Assembly: GCA_963573305.1 (NCBI GenBank)
Contig: OY754329.1
Coordinates: forward strand, 131,551,422-131,615,421
Length of the DNA stretch: 64,000 nucleotides
Reading direction: 5' to 3'
DNA from: Pyrrhosoma nymphula
Lineage: Eukaryota; Arthropoda; Insecta; Odonata; Coenagrionidae
Part shown: one piece after another, positions 35,958 through 47,590 of the stretch
How the letters are laid out: every line of letters begins with the position of its first letter
Numbering within the stretch: the stretch's first letter is position 1
The notes under the pieces: model-generated
The model's input: the letters and a program-made list of their open reading frames with translations, nothing else
Told to the model about the DNA's origin: nothing
Databases searched by the model: none
Translations under genes and position numbers: made by a program

Positions 35958-37295
35958 AATAAAGTCATGCCTTACACATTCAAGGCAAAAAATTACCATT
36001 GAGAAACATTTACATGAATTCTATTGTGAATTTCCCTTTTTCTCTGATTTCACTCTTTTAGCCACATTAGAAATAAAAAGAAGTTTTTCATGAATTTTAT
36101 ATGGCCTCTCAAGTATACGGCTATACTACTGATTGACTCGCAGCTGTATTCTCTCCAAGCCTCTGAAATTAAGATGTCCTTTAAATAAGAATTAAAACCC
36201 TCCTAAATGAAATAATGAAAGGAAATATTAAACACTACGATTTAATGGAAGCAATCGTCCAACATTTCAATAAAGTTAGGTTTGACCGGCACTTACAAAA
36301 AGTATCAGTAATATTTCATAGTAAATGGATTGTATGAAAGTAGCAAAACTATACAAAAAAGCTTAAAATAACTATGATGGTGTGTATCATAAGGCAGAGT
36401 GTTGCAAGGTGATACATTTTATTCCTAAAGGAGGGCATAATGAAGACTATTGATAACAATTAAGATGACCGAGCCCTTATAAAGGTTCTATCTAAATGTG
36501 AGTTACAATTTAAAAAATGTTACAATCTAAAAAATCTAAATGTGAGTTACAATTTTTTCCTACGAATGGAGTTGCTTCCCGCATTATGTGAGGTCGATCA
36601 TGAAATCAAGATCGAAAACACTTAACGACAGTGCAAATAACAAACTTAATAAAAACTCACGCTTTGTAAATCAGCAATTTGAAACAAGAAGTATTAAATC
36701 CACGAAAAAAATTAAGAGAAAATACAACGCAATGCACAAATACTTTGATGAAAACTACTGCTTGTGTCGATGAAAATTTAAAGCCAAGAAAACTGGAAAA
36801 AAGACAACAGAAACAGTAGACCTCACCACTGGAAAACACTATAACGGGAAATTAAATTGGTTGTCTCCTAGGACGCTAATGGGAGATCCTCGATGTCATT
36901 TTTCAGATCGTGCTAAGGTGCAAAATAGATGAACGGGAAGATGGGGTCTAGGAAGGCGATAAGTTTGAAAAAGTTAGGGAGCACGTCGCTTCCTAAACCA
37001 CTAATGCCCATGGTACCGCTTCCAACGAAGCCGCATGAAAAAGCTATAAAAAAAACACGGGATGTTGGCGCCATAGTTTCACCACGGTCATTTTTTTATT
37101 TTCTCGCTTTCTTTTGCGGAAGAAGAAAACGTTTCATTTCTGCAGAGCCAATATCGAAATAATAAATAGACTTTTCCGTGAACTATAAGTTACAAAGAAC
37201 TTAGATGTCCTTTTCACAGCAAAACGGAACGGCGGCACAAGACGATTTTCAGCATAGGGCAGCTGAGAAGAAAATGGAAGGTAATAACGTCCATA
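35958..37295. other. AT-rich stretch, nothing recognised
   Basis: A directly repeated 18-mer (AAATGTGAGTTACAATTT at about 36494 and 36537) is the only local structure seen. No gene. Confidence 0.4.
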
Positions 37296-37297
37296 TC

Positions 37298-37350
37298 TGC
37301 TTAATACCCTGCATGTCACCTCAAGGGTGTTTTGTCAGGGGTGAATTTTT
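37298..37350 (-). mobile_element. CR1/L2-group LINE 3' end relic
   Basis: On the minus strand CACCCCTGACAAAACACCC, TTGAGGTGACATGCAGGGTA and a GCAGATATGG tail match the terminal sequence of the 22.5-23.3 kb LINE copy. Only the last ~60 bases remain. Confidence 0.75.
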
Positions 37351-37855
37351 TTTACCAATATGCACTGCACTTTATCCTACATAGGTTGAAGAAACTAAAG
37401 AGCAATTGAGCCCTGAGTTTAATAGCCACACAAGTGGCTATCACTATGAACAATACCAATTACTTTACGCTATGCCACATAATAGCTGTATACTTAATGT
37501 ATGTACATAAAAAATACTTCCACTTTAGTTTTACCAGTTCTCTCTCATTTTTATTGAAAAAACAAGAATGCAATATGTCCCTTCGTCCCATTTAATGCAA
37601 TATCTCAGAAAAGAATTCGTTATAATTATATCACTCTATCAGAAATAAAACTAAAAACCTCCATCTTTCTCTTGTTAATAATGTACACTATACAAATGGA
37701 AGCGATGAACATTATATCAAAATAAACAATGAAAACGTAAACCGTTACCATTGCGGCACGAGACAAAATTTCTAAGACATTCATTCATTCAAGTATTCTA
37801 CCAGCTGATTGGTAGGTTCTTGGACAGTCCCCATTTTGTATCCCAACCTAATAGA
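37351..37855. other. AT-rich spacer
   Basis: Nothing recognised; the 3' end of the RTE element lies at its right edge. Confidence 0.4.
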
Positions 37856-37874
37856 AATTGTCTCGCTTTCCCTC

Positions 37875-38666
37875 CTAAGGATGGTCCGTTATTAGATCCC
37901 TCTTCAATTCTTCATATCTTCTACCTCCTTTTATTTCGTCCAGAATTCCTGTCCTCTTCCTTCCTCTCCCACGCTTCCCCAGTGTTCTCCCCTCTATCAC
38001 TTTCTTCAACATGCCCTCTCCTATCAAAACCTCCTCCATCCATCTCTTCTGCCTTCTCCGAACCTCTGCCACAAGCTTCCTCTCCTCTCCGACCATATCC
38101 AATACCTTCTCGTTCGTCTTTCTCGCCATCCAGCAAACCTTCTCCATCCTTCTCCAAACCCACATCTCAAATGCCTCAAGTCTACGCACATCCTCCCTTC
38201 GCAATGACCAAGTTTCCGACCCATATAGCGCCACGCTCCATATTAAAGTTTTCACCAGCCTCTTCTTTACGTCTCTTCTCAGACCCCCCCTCATCAATTC
38301 CCTTCTCTTCGAAAATGCTTCTTTATCGAGCGCAATTCTGCATCTGATGTCCTTACCACTAAACCCATTCGCCTCCAAAATACTACCCAGATACGTAAAA
38401 TGCTCGACCTGCTATATCTTCTGCCCTCCCACCCTTATATTCAGCCCCGCCTTCTTACTCCTAGAAAATCTCGTTACTTTCGTTTTCTTGTGATTGATCT
38501 TCATCCCATACTTTTCGCACTGCACCTCTAATGCATTCACCATTGACTGTAACCCCTTGGCAGACTGACTAACCAATGCTTGATCATCTGCAAATCTCAC
38601 TGCTTTTATCAGCTCCCCTCCTACCTTTATTCCTACCTCCTCCTCCCCCCATGCCTCCCTTACCAT
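37875..38666 (-). pseudogene. RTE active-site ADD segment and C-terminal domain
   Basis: The upper part (38666-38412) has MVREAWGEEEV, VRFADDQALVS and KYGMKINHKKTKV, ending at a TAG. The lower part (to 37875) carries VALYGSETWSLR, LEAFEMWVWRRMEKV, and the repetitive basic tail VRRRQKRWMEEV and GKRGRGRKRTGILDEIKGG. The C-terminal W-R-R-x-x-R-V segment is the conserved tail by which the shorter RTE relics elsewhere in this window were recognised. Confidence 0.88.
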
Positions 38667-40047
38667 TTATTCTGAATACACGTTAAAAAGCAACGGCGAT
38701 AGTGGGCACCCTTGCCGCACTCCCCGTCCTATCGTGGACCATCCCGATTCTCCATTGGCTACCCTAACCTGCAGAGTCTGATTCATATACAAATTTCGAA
38801 TCAGACGCCTGTCCCTCCAATCGACCCCTAATTTCTTCAACACTCCCATTAATTTCGTCCATTCCACCCGATCAAACGCCTTCTCGAAATCTACGAAGCA
38901 TGCAAAAACATCCTGCCCATACTCTAGGTTTCTTTCTACTAGCGTCCTCATCACCGCTATAGCGTCTCGCGTTCCCGTCCCTCTCCTAAACCCGAACTGG
39001 TCGTCACCCAGGTATTCATTTGCCTTCTTCTCTAGCCTTCTGTTTAGAATCCTCAGAACTACTTTGGCCGCGTGGGATATTAAGCTTATATTCCTATAGT
39101 CTTCGCAAGTTTTTGCCTTACTCTTCTTCGGTATAGGAATTAGTACAGTCTTCCGGCCACACTCCATCCTCATAAATCCTACGAATAAGCGCAAAAAGTT
39201 TTCCTCTTCCGTTCTTCCCCATGCTCTTTAAAAACTCTGCAGGTATGTCATCTATTCCAACTGCCTTATTCCTTTTCATGCCTCGTAGAACTCTTTCGAT
39301 TTCGCTATCTAGGATACTTGGTCCGATGCCATCTCTGTCGATATCGTCTTCCCTTTTTATATCTAACCTATTGGGCCTTATTTCTTTACCATACAGCTCT
39401 TCAACATACTCCTTCCACCTCTCCTGGATCTCTCTCGGTTCTACGATCACCTTTTCCATCTTGTCTGTTATCATTGTAATTCCTCTTCCCTTATTACCAC
39501 CCGTCAGTTCCTTTACTTTCCGATATAATGCATCTGCTCTTCCCTCTTTTTGGTATTTCTCTAACGCGTCGATCTGTTCTCTCCACCACGCCTCTCTTGC
39601 TTTCTTTGTTTCTCTTCTAAGCCTGTTATTAAATTCTCGGTATTTTCTCTTACCTAGTTCTGAGTTTACGCTCTTCCATTTCCTTCTCTCCTCCATTTCC
39701 CTGATCATCTCCTTCGTGATCCACGGTTTTCTAATTTTAGTTGCACTCACTACGCCTACCGTTGCTTTCGCCGCTTCTACAATTCCATTTTTCAAACTTC
39801 CCCATTCATCTTCCACTGATATAACTCCATGGTCCTCACCCATTATCTCATCCACCTTCTCTCGATACTTCTTCTTCATTGCCCCAGTTAATGCCTCCGT
39901 ATTCCACTTTCGTACCCTCCTTCCCATTCTTATCTTTTTCAGTTGTACCCGACATTTCATGACTAATAAGTTGTGGTCTGTGTCTGCATCAGCTCCTGGA
40001 TAAGTATGCGAGTTTTTAACACTATTCCTGTAACTGTGACGTACCAT
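38667..40047 (-). pseudogene. RTE linker and reverse transcriptase, frameshifted
   Basis: From 40047 the frame runs through the end of the endonuclease and a highly charged linker to KAVGIDDIPAEFLK and EDGVWPED. A one-base shift near 39150 moves the frame, and it resumes as LIPIPKKSKAKTCEDYRNIS. The palm follows: QFGFRRGTGTRDAI, motif A CFVDFEKAFDRVEW, then GVRQGCPLSPLLFNVYSE and a TAA stop at 38667. After the stop the active-site box VRFADDQALVS follows in frame in the next segment. Wording (RGTRD, GVRQGC-LSP-LFN) is RTE-clade. Confidence 0.9.
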
Positions 40048-40089
40048 TATATAATCTATCTGGAACCTATCTGTGTCTCCCGGCTTCTT

Positions 40090-40848
40090 TCAAGTGAACC
40101 TACGTCGAGGATGATGTCTGAACCATGTATTTGTAATTACTATGTTATTTCTGCGGTAAAACTCCACAGCTTTCTCGCCCCGGTCGTTTCTCCTTCCTAG
40201 CCCGTAATCGCCCACCTCCCGCCCATCTCTTCCTTCACCCACCACCGCGTTCCAATCCCCCATTACTACCAGGTGCTTACTTCCTGGTATCCTACCAATT
40301 ATTTCCTCTAGCTGATCGTACACCCCATCTACCTCCTCCTCTTTATGATTAGAGGTAGGCATATAAACCTGGATTATAACTAAATTCGTTGGTTCTGCTT
40401 TTAGTTCCACGACTATTATCCTATCACTCACCTGTTCTGCATACACTACTTTTCTACCGAGTTTCCTATTCATTACGAATGCAACCCTGCACTGACTTTC
40501 ATTCCCTCCACTATAAATTACTCTATAGTCGCCGCTCCAGTAATTCCCGTCATCCTTCCATCTTACTTCACCCAGACCCATGATGCCTACACCCACCCTC
40601 TCCATTTCTTGCTTTATATTCTCTAGCTTCCCCGCCCTCAGCATAGTCCTAACATTCCACGTGCCTATTCTGATAGTTTCGTTCCTCTTCTTTATCTTCT
40701 TTTCCTCTGCTGCTGCTACGTCTGAGCAAGGATTTCGTGTGATGACGACCGCAAGGGCCTTGCTCCCACCGCTGCCGGGCACGACACCCGGCCCTCTTAG
40801 CCGAGTCCCGTAGTTGCCAGGATTCATTATCAATTGAGAACTGTCCAT
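40090..40848 (-). pseudogene. RTE endonuclease domain (N-terminal part)
   Basis: ATG at 40848 opens 252 codons. After a ~45-residue leader come the APE signatures in order: IRIGTWNVRTM, a MGLGEVRW segment (catalytic Glu), SDRIIVVEL, IIQVYMPTS, and VVMGDWNAVVGE (equivalent of GDFN). It ends HHPRRRFT and a TGA where related RTE proteins have Trp. Reading through the TGA continues RFQIDYIM and YPGADADTDHNLLV, the D-H catalytic block, so the stop is a single-base lesion. Target-primed retrotransposition would need this nuclease to nick DNA. Confidence 0.9.
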
Positions 40849-41130
40849 AATTTCAAGGTTTTTGTTTTAATTGAGATAGTATTCCGTGGCCTTACTCAAT
40901 AGTGTTTTTTACGTGACACCATCACTTCAGAGGCCGCCCCACTGGGGTCAGACGCCTTTTGCAGCCGCCTCACTGAGGTACAGACGCTGCGCGGACTACC
41001 ATTCGTCTGTCTCCTAACCTTCGACCAATCTGGCATGGGTGACCCTACCAGGAGCAATGCTCCCGCCAGTGCAGCTCTAGGGGTCATCGGAGCACGCAAG
41101 TCCTTCAACCACGACAAGGTTGTAGTCTAA

Positions 41131-42585
41131 GAGAAGAGTCTAAGACATTATTATGGTGAAAATTAATAATAACCTATATGATTACATTTAAGAAAATATA
41201 TTGCAGATCACAGCATTAGCTAGAAAGGATTAATCATGTAGCTATAATGTAGTGACAAAATGATCTTTGTAGATGCAAGAAATGAGAATGCTGAACTAAT
41301 TATGGAATAAGAAAGAAAACGTGACTGGAAGATAGTACATACATACATACATACATCGTCATTCGAAGAAAAATATATTACATGTTACATCCACTAAGTT
41401 TTAAAACAGAGAATCAAATATGAGAACCAAGTCAACTGAGGAGAGGAAAAACTATTTTCATAGGGTATGAGCTTCTTTACCGTCCACATCGAAGGAACAC
41501 ATCAATTAGTGCTCCAGAATTGAGGGTGTAAGGCAATCTTGCTTTTCAAGAAATAAGCACAACAGGGGAGTACATTCTGCGCAGCGTTCTTGTTAGCTAT
41601 TACATTTACCTGGGAAGGAAAATATATATCCAGTTTCAGTGCAACTGATTCACGAGCCAAGGGAAGGAACAGCAATGGAAGAAGATTCAAAATACTACGA
41701 TGAATAATCCGTAACAAAAAAATCACTCACAACAGTCTCCAGTGTATTATTAAGGCCAAGTATTCTGTTGCGTTATGTTTGAAATAAAGTTCAAAATGTG
41801 GCATGAACAGTGAACACGTGTCATGATAAATATCATGACAAGTCATTTTATATTTTCTTCACCAACTGCAAATGAGTATCTTGGACACTCGAATTAAAAT
41901 CGTATCTACCATGAACTCAGCAATCAGGCGTAATTTTTTACGAATTACCGACCACCAATGAAGTGAAAGAAGAACACACAAATTTTTTGCTTACCCGAAA
42001 GCAACTTCACCGTAATCACGCCTTTTTACAACAAAACTGGCCGTAGAGATTAAAGATAACTGCGACCAAATATCATCTCTCTCATTCCTTTGTATACAAG
42101 TTACCGATACATGAATACCACGCTTACACTATCAATCATTTTTCAAGTGTGAATAACATTTTTACCGACATTGAAATCCGAGTACATATATTGAGATTCG
42201 AGGAGTAGTAAAAGTAAAAAAGTAAGTTTTAAGAGTGCAAATTAGGCACATTCTAATGGTAATTTTTACAATTTTGGTTGCATAAATCCAAAGTAAACTG
42301 ATTCCGATTCAATAAAAGTTGTCGGAATTTATGGGCATTAATAAATGTTGCGAGCCAAGACCTTAGAAAACATCCTTGGTACACTGGCAATATATATTTA
42401 ATCTCGCAATTGTTAGTTTACGGTGGAATTGTGAGTATTACTGAAAACATAAAACGAAGAATTTCTTCAAATCTAAGACAGTTGAGGACCTCTTGAGTTA
42501 CTAATACTACGATTTTTCCCAGTAATGAATATGAAGTCTGAAAGCTGAGGGTAGACCTAAATTAAACTTTAAAAAATATGATTAA
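41131..42585. other. AT-rich stretch with an (ACAT)n microsatellite
   Basis: The only feature is a run of five to six ACAT units at 41337-41356. No gene recognised. Confidence 0.45.
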
Positions 42586-42587
42586 TA

Positions 42588-42616
42588 TTTCGCCTTTTCG
42601 TAGTCATCATCAGCAG
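42588..42616 (-). repeat. Solitary hammerhead-like CTGATGA...GAAA motif
   Basis: The minus strand reads GCTGATGATGACTACGAAAAG and then GCGAAAT. That is CTGATGA, a degenerate short stem (GACT/AGGC, with an ACGAAA loop), then GAAA. Same layout as the foldback elements in this window but without an inverted partner. Flanks have no coding potential. Confidence 0.45.
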
Positions 42617-43295
42617 ACATAAATTCAAAGATAAGTTTGCTACAGCTCTCCAGTCTGCTCTCCCATCAGCTGGCAACTTCATTCTTACATTATTCCATAT
42701 TTTTACACCTCAAATAGTTTGATTCATTTTTGTTCATTCATGGACTCCTTTGGAAATTCTGCGCATTCGCTCTACCTTTGACTATAGTTTCCCGAAGGCC
42801 GTCATCTTTGAGAACGTGCCCGTTTATCTCTTCTACTTCGCCGACTTTCCATCAAGAATCTGTCCAATCCAGCTCTTCGAGTACTTTAGTTTTTCTTCTT
42901 TGAGTACATTAATATCTGATAATTGCCGATACTTACATCGTAGATTCTAAGTTAAGTCAATTTATATCTCATACAAACTACGAAGGAAGACAACTATCAT
43001 AGAAAGAAAGGAAGTTCTAAGGTACACGGAAGTCCTTTCGCCCGTTGTAGGTCCCAAAAAGGGTTATTTGTCACTATGCACGCCAAAATACCGTGGGGTC
43101 GACCGTAAAATGCCGTTTTTTTGTTAGAAAAACTGAATAACTGTAAACGAGCCACTTAGAGAGAGATAGAAACATGTGGGAGTGTGCTAACTTTTTTTCT
43201 ACAATTTCAAAGTTCATATTTTGTACTTAAATAGCACTGCTATTGAAAAAAAACTATTTGCAATTTCCGTATATAAATAAATAAAACTTAAAATA
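42617..43295. other. Spacer, nothing recognised
   Basis: The + frame 42750-42950 is not recognised. Confidence 0.4.
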
Positions 43296-43299
43296 ATAC

Positions 43300-43435
43300 C
43301 AATGTTCTGCTTTATTACATCATCTTTGGGTGATGTATTGAGTAAAACAGCTTTCTGAAACACTGGGTTTTTTATAAGCTGTTTTACTCACTAAATGTTT
43401 TACCTGAAGATAATATAATAACATTGAAACCAGAG
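43300..43435. repeat. Foldback element with imperfect ~55-nt arms
   Basis: The left part CAATGTT...GAGTAAAACAGCTT (43301-43353) pairs with the right part AAGCTGTTTTACTC...AACATTG (43377-43428). The right arm contains CTGAAGA (43413-43419) then AT-rich sequence and GAAACC, the same core layout as the 21.7-kb foldback. The inner 14 bp (GAGTAAAACAGCTT) are perfect. Confidence 0.65.
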
Positions 43436-43925
43436 TAGTAATTAAACTTTTATCAACTTATTATTGGCGAAACCTAGACGGAATGGCACTGAATAATATA
43501 ATTTTAAATATCCAAAATGGTCCTGCCAAGTGAGTAAGGCATTCGACTGTGGAGCAGAAGTTCCTTCAATGAAATCCATTATAATGTCTCAAGACGCAAC
43601 AAACCAAACCCACGATACTCGATATGCTCGGTATTTCACGATACACTCGATAGCTATCGTCTCATCGATGTTTCGTCTCCCCCTCGATTAATATTTATCC
43701 GAGGGCCAACTACGAGCATTTAAGCATCGCACAGCTTTGAGTACTCCACATCGTCTTTTTAGACTGCGTCAGCAATGATGCGAATGTACGAAATTGAGCA
43801 GGACATTTCCTCACATTTCAAATTACTACGATTTCAGCATTTTTCTAACGTACGACATGGAGATAAAAATTATGATAATGATTTATTTGACATCACAGAG
43901 GTACATGCCAAATTATGTCCATTTA
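43436..43925. other. Spacer with a CGATAGCTATCG palindrome
   Basis: A cluster of CGATA words (43610-43670), including the perfect CGATAGCTATCG near 43648, resembles DREF-type sites, but no promoter or gene start is evident. Confidence 0.35.
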
Positions 43926-43929
43926 AATA

Positions 43930-44330
43930 GATTCGAATCTCTGATGAGACGCAGTTGTGGCGAGGAATGGAGAGGGTGGGCTGGATAGCTATTGAAAGAT
44001 GAACGATGAGGTGTCAGGTATGCATGGTGGAGGAAGAAAGCAAGTTAGTAGCCGAGATTCAGAGAAGACAGAAAATGGGGATGGAGGAAGAGATGAGAGG
44101 TCTACATGTTGAGGAATGATAGAAGGCAGAACTCTGGGAAACAGGAATTTTGGACGACAAAAGGAGATGTAGATGCGGTAGAGGGTTTGAGAGAGATGAT
44201 GGTGAAGAAGCAGTGAGTAGGAAGTGTAAAGATAATCCTGGAAAGAGGAACTTAGAGGATACCGCGAACCAAGGTCCGTAAAGGACTTTTAAGGTCCTTC
44301 ACGGGCCTTGCCGCGAACTAGCCACGGAAT
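43930..44330 (+). mobile_element. RTE-clade LINE 3' end relic with terminal hairpin
   Basis: Translated pieces SKLVAEIQRRQKMGMEEE and later ETGILDDKR match the C-terminal tail of the 38-kb RTE copy, upstream of which RRSCGEEW replaces the W-R-R segment. The end contains GAGGATACCGCGAA (44255-44268; would encode ED-TAN) and a 16-17 bp stem-loop: arms 44271-44286 and 44293-44309 (AAGGTCCGTAAAGGAC against GGTCCTTCACGGGCCTT). Confidence 0.65.
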
Positions 44331-44380
44331 TACTTTTTACTGCGTCGCCTGCTTAGTGTATGTACATTAGTGTGAAGATT
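44331..44380. other. Short spacer
   Basis: Nothing recognised. Confidence 0.4.
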
Positions 44381-44384
44381 CCAC

Positions 44385-44475
44385 AGGGGAAAATTTTCGC
44401 ATTGACTCGCACTCGAACTTGGATCTCTCGAAATCAAAAAGAGTGCTTTATCCAACTAAGTTACCGAGGCTTACT
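44385..44475 (-). mobile_element. tRNA-derived SINE (family C)
   Basis: The minus strand begins GCCTCGGTAACTTAGTTGG and then ATAAAGCAC, a clear tRNA D-arm/A box (usual TAGCTCAGTTGG). A TTTCGAGAG anticodon-region remnant follows, and then a B box CCAAGTTCGAGTGC near 44428-44415. The non-tRNA body starts AATGCGAAAATTTTCC. Not a working tRNA: stems are mismatched. Confidence 0.7.
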
Positions 44476-44990
44476 TATCCTTCGAGGATTTTTTTTGCTT
44501 TGAATGAGCTAGATGCTATTTATGATTAACGGTTTGTTGGAAGATTTCGAGGATCAGTTTCAACACTGCTGAAATGAAAGAAGTTTTTGTATAGCCCACC
44601 GTTTACTTGGAATATAGTGGTGTGAGACCACAAATTTTAAATAAACGGTTGAAAGTACAAAAAAAATCTCTTTCATTTCCAAAACGAACTAAATCTTTCC
44701 CGATTACCGGACATATAATACCAATATGCAGTCCAATCTAAAGCCCTTTATTTAAATATATAAAGAAGCATATATGACAGAGAACTATCCATATAATCTC
44801 TAAACGCAAACTACACTATCTTTTCAGTCAGTGCCGAGCCGTAGCGTAGCCAGGATAGACCTTAATTGACGGCCGAAGGTAACCTGTCGCTACTTCTTAA
44901 ATAGAGGGTTTTAGTCCAATCGTGCAAAATGCGCCATCGTTCACGAGGAACTTTGAACGGCCAACTTTGACTATAAGATGCTCACATTCG
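44476..44990. other. AT-rich spacer
   Basis: Nothing recognised except a CGTAGCGTAGCCAGGAT word near 44833, a sequence type common in repeats. Confidence 0.35.
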
Positions 44991-44999
44991 ACAAATTTT

Positions 45000-45135
45000 G
45001 AGGATACCGCGAATTATCGGTTCATTATATTATTGGTTGACTGTATAAATCATTCGGATCGATATCGAGGGATACAGGTTCGATTCCCGATCAAGGTGGC
45101 TGATTATTCCTCGGTGTAATTTCCACAGAGAAATG
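45000..45135 (+). mobile_element. tRNA-like SINE (family D), head adjoining an RTE end motif
   Basis: B box ACAGGTTCGATTCCCGATC at about 45076-45094, followed by a body ending in TTCCTCGGTGTAATTTCC. The body resembles the family C body (AATTTTCC-CTGTGGAA against AATTTCCACAGAG). At 45000-45013 it shares GAGGATACCGCGAA with the RTE relic at 44255, so an RTE end and a SINE may be fused or nested here. The A box is poorly preserved. Confidence 0.5.
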
Positions 45136-46180
45136 AGGAGGTTAAGATAGGGAATGCCCAAAAACCCACCAGATCAGCAGGTAGACTAAACATACATTGA
45201 TGATGAGCTGACACCCAATACGGAAATAACGTCTTCCGATGGGCACGCAAGAAAAAATACCTTCCTATTTTCGCCACCGAGCACCTTTTTGGATTTACCG
45301 TTGACGTGATAAAGGCAGACTTTATTTTTTTTATTGCTTTTGGGTACCGCGGAAGGGCACAGCACGCCATGGGTTTCACTCGGTGAGGCACTTACGTGGA
45401 GGGTGACGGAGGTCGAGGAGTGGAGTGAATGAGGAAAGGCACCCGGGTTGACGGATTCCAGGGAAAACTTTCGCTGCATCTCGAGCGCGCACGGAGATGG
45501 CTGGCACTGAATATTTTCCGCCATCCGTCTCCACTTCCGGAGAGCTCTTCCGATTCCCCCCGCCCCGCACAGCAAATCGACAGATCCTCTCCAGATGACC
45601 GCTTCTTTGCCTTTCACGTGGATAATCGGGGGGAAAACCTACAAACCGCGGACTTTCACGACTTCCCATGAAAGTCTCACGGTAAATGTTTGCACTCGAG
45701 TTGATGTCGGATTTTTTTCAAATGGAAAATGTTGATTCTTCCACCGATTCATTTTTATAAGAACTTAAAACATGTTTAAACTGTTACGTATGCGTAGCAA
45801 CACTCAACCTTTTAGATGACATTTTGACCATAAAAATACTTTCAACTGCACGTGTTAAAGGTTGCGATGCGGAATTATTTTCATCTGACATTTTCTTTAT
45901 AACGAAAAAACTGGAAAAATAACACTTTTCCATATTTTTACGTCACATATTTGCGTAGCGATCTTCAACGAGAATCAACTTTGGGCACCTCCAAATAAAA
46001 AAACATTAAGAATAATTCTCAGTCGATCATTTTTCATTGATATATCATGCACACAGAGATTGATCCTCACACCGTTTTAAAGTTCATTAAATATACGACA
46101 CTCTCTTTGGCTTTACCTTGGCTAATTCTTCCCAGATACAAGTAGAAATGAGCTTTACCATTCCACATTAAATGACTTAT
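45136..46180. other. Spacer with a possible minus-strand exon at 45396-45671
   Basis: The only candidate is a GC-rich minus-strand frame. An ATG near 45669 opens MGSRESPRFVGFPPDYPRE and reaches a strong GTAAGT donor (exon end 45396). The sequence is Arg/Pro/Ser-rich with no domain, so it may be a non-coding first exon or chance. The remainder is AT-rich and empty. Confidence 0.3.
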
Positions 46181-46182
46181 AT

Positions 46183-46216
46183 TCGACGGTCTGTTTCGTT
46201 ACTGACATCTTCAGGT
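46183..46216 (-). repeat. Solitary hammerhead-like CTGAAGA...CGAA motif
   Basis: The minus strand reads CCTGAAGATGTCAGTAACG, then AAACAGACCGTCGAAT: the CTGANGA box, a GTC/GAC-type stem with loop, then a CGAA in place of GAAA. A decayed member of the same family as the foldbacks. Confidence 0.4.
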
Positions 46217-46735
46217 GGATTTTCCCGAAAGTGTTACTTTTAAGTAATTAGGTACTTTATATAATAATAATTAAACGAGTCGTAGAATAGAAAAAATCTA
46301 TTGTTGAATAGCAAACCTAATATCTACTTTTTGTTTTTTTAAGAATTAAATTTAGATAATTTTACATTTGATTTATAGTATACATTTCGGGATGTTTATG
46401 CACCATTAATAACTCCCTCTGAAATAAAATCGCTTCCTGTCATTAAATATCCCTTTGTTGAAACCTTTCCAGAGACACTAGGTTATAAACGTGGCGTTGG
46501 CCAATTACTTAGGGCATGATAGTGTAGTGCAGTATCAGGGCGTTTCGTTTCAGATAATTGACTACGTCCCTAAATTTGAAAGAATATTTATATTAATTAT
46601 TTTCCAATAAACTATTTGTAAATTGGACTTTAAAATAAAAACGGTTAAATCATTCATTTTCTTAATATCCCCATCGCTACTTATAAAACTGGATACATCA
46701 TCCCAAACGTATATATATCCAAGAGAGCACACGTT
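46217..46735. other. AT-rich spacer
   Basis: Nothing recognised. Confidence 0.4.
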
Positions 46736-46739
46736 TTGA

Positions 46740-47590
46740 GTGGCTGACGGAGAATCAGGGTGGGAAGTTATTGGCCGTGGGGTGAGCCAGGGCTTCCCTT
46801 AATGCCTCTTAAATATTTATGCCGAAGAAATGGTAAGAGAGACATGGGAAGAACTAGGTGTGGCAATCAAAGTAATAGGGTATCTGATTAAGACGGTTAG
46901 ATTAGTGGACGACCAGGCGTTGGTTAGTCGATCATCGAAGGGATTGCAAGCTTTAGTTGCGTTAGAAAAACAGTGTGGAAAATATGGAATGAAGATAAAT
47001 CAAAAAGAAAAACAAAAGTAATGAGATTGTCTAGGAAAAAGAAAGCGAGGCTGGTCATATAAGTAGGAGGGCTCAAACTGGAGCAAGTAGAGCCATTTAA
47101 TTGCTTGGGTAGCACATTAATATGGGCTTAGTAGCAAAGATATTGGAAGAAAAATCGTTCACTAGTAGAAGTGAGCTTGGGTAAGGACCTTGGGGATGGG
47201 GACCTTGGGTAAGGATGCATACAAAGAAGAAGCTGGCGAAGAGCTTGATATGGTGTAGCGTAGTAATGGGCAGAAACATGGACTCTGAGAAAGGAAGACG
47301 AGAATAGGTTTGCAGGCGTTCGAGATGTGGGTGTGGAGGAGGATGGAGAAGGTGCGGTGGACGAAAAAAGAGATAAACGAGAAAGTGCTTGGTATGGTTG
47401 GTGAGGAAAGGAAGCTTATGAATGAGATTGTGAAGAGGCAAAGTAGATGGCTGGAGGGGGTAATGGGGAGCGAGGCTTTTAAGGCTGTTGTAGAGGGGAA
47501 GATGCTGGGTGAGCGGGGAAGGAAGAGAATAGGTTTTTTGGAAGGGATGAAAGAGCGCAAAACGTATGCTGAGATGAGGAAATAAATATT
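46740..47590 (+). mobile_element. RTE-clade LINE, 5'-truncated copy
   Basis: Starts inside the RT palm with VADGESGWEVIGRGVSQGFP, then NIYAEEMVRETWEEL (46820-46870) and the active-site box altered to VRLVDDQALVS (FADD to LVDD). It continues with KYGMKINQKEK and, after frameshifts, LQAFEMWVWRRMEKVRWTKK and GEERKLMNEIVKRQSRW, ending EMRK at 47585. It belongs to the same clade as the 38-kb copy but differs in many residues, so a different subfamily. About 0.85 kb; RT function lost. Confidence 0.85.

Larger units (their letters stand above)
37860..41130 (-). mobile_element. RTE-clade LINE, nearly full length (~3.27 kb)
   Basis: A single element read right to left: 5' UTR (about 41130-40849), APE endonuclease, linker, reverse transcriptase, and RTE C-terminal domain ending near 37872. 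The 5' UTR contains CCTTGTCGTGGTTGAAGG and a CpG-rich stretch. Relative to an intact RTE polyprotein there are three in-frame stops (near 40089, 38667 and 38411) and one frameshift (about 39150). The rest is colinear and uninterrupted. It is the youngest-looking element in the window. Long + strand frames at 37751-38347, 38011-38493 and 39221-40003 are antisense shadows. Confidence 0.92.

Noticed and set aside
37751..40813. Long + strand frames (37751-38347, 38011-38493, 39221-40003, 40580-40813) opposite the RTE element
   Set aside because: Antisense shadows of the RTE coding strand; Ser/Leu/Phe-rich with no domain.
43610..43670. DREF-type promoter from clustered CGATA words
   Set aside because: No transcription start or coding exon nearby.
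44385..44475. tRNA gene on the minus strand
   Set aside because: Good D-arm but mismatched stems and a SINE-like body follow.
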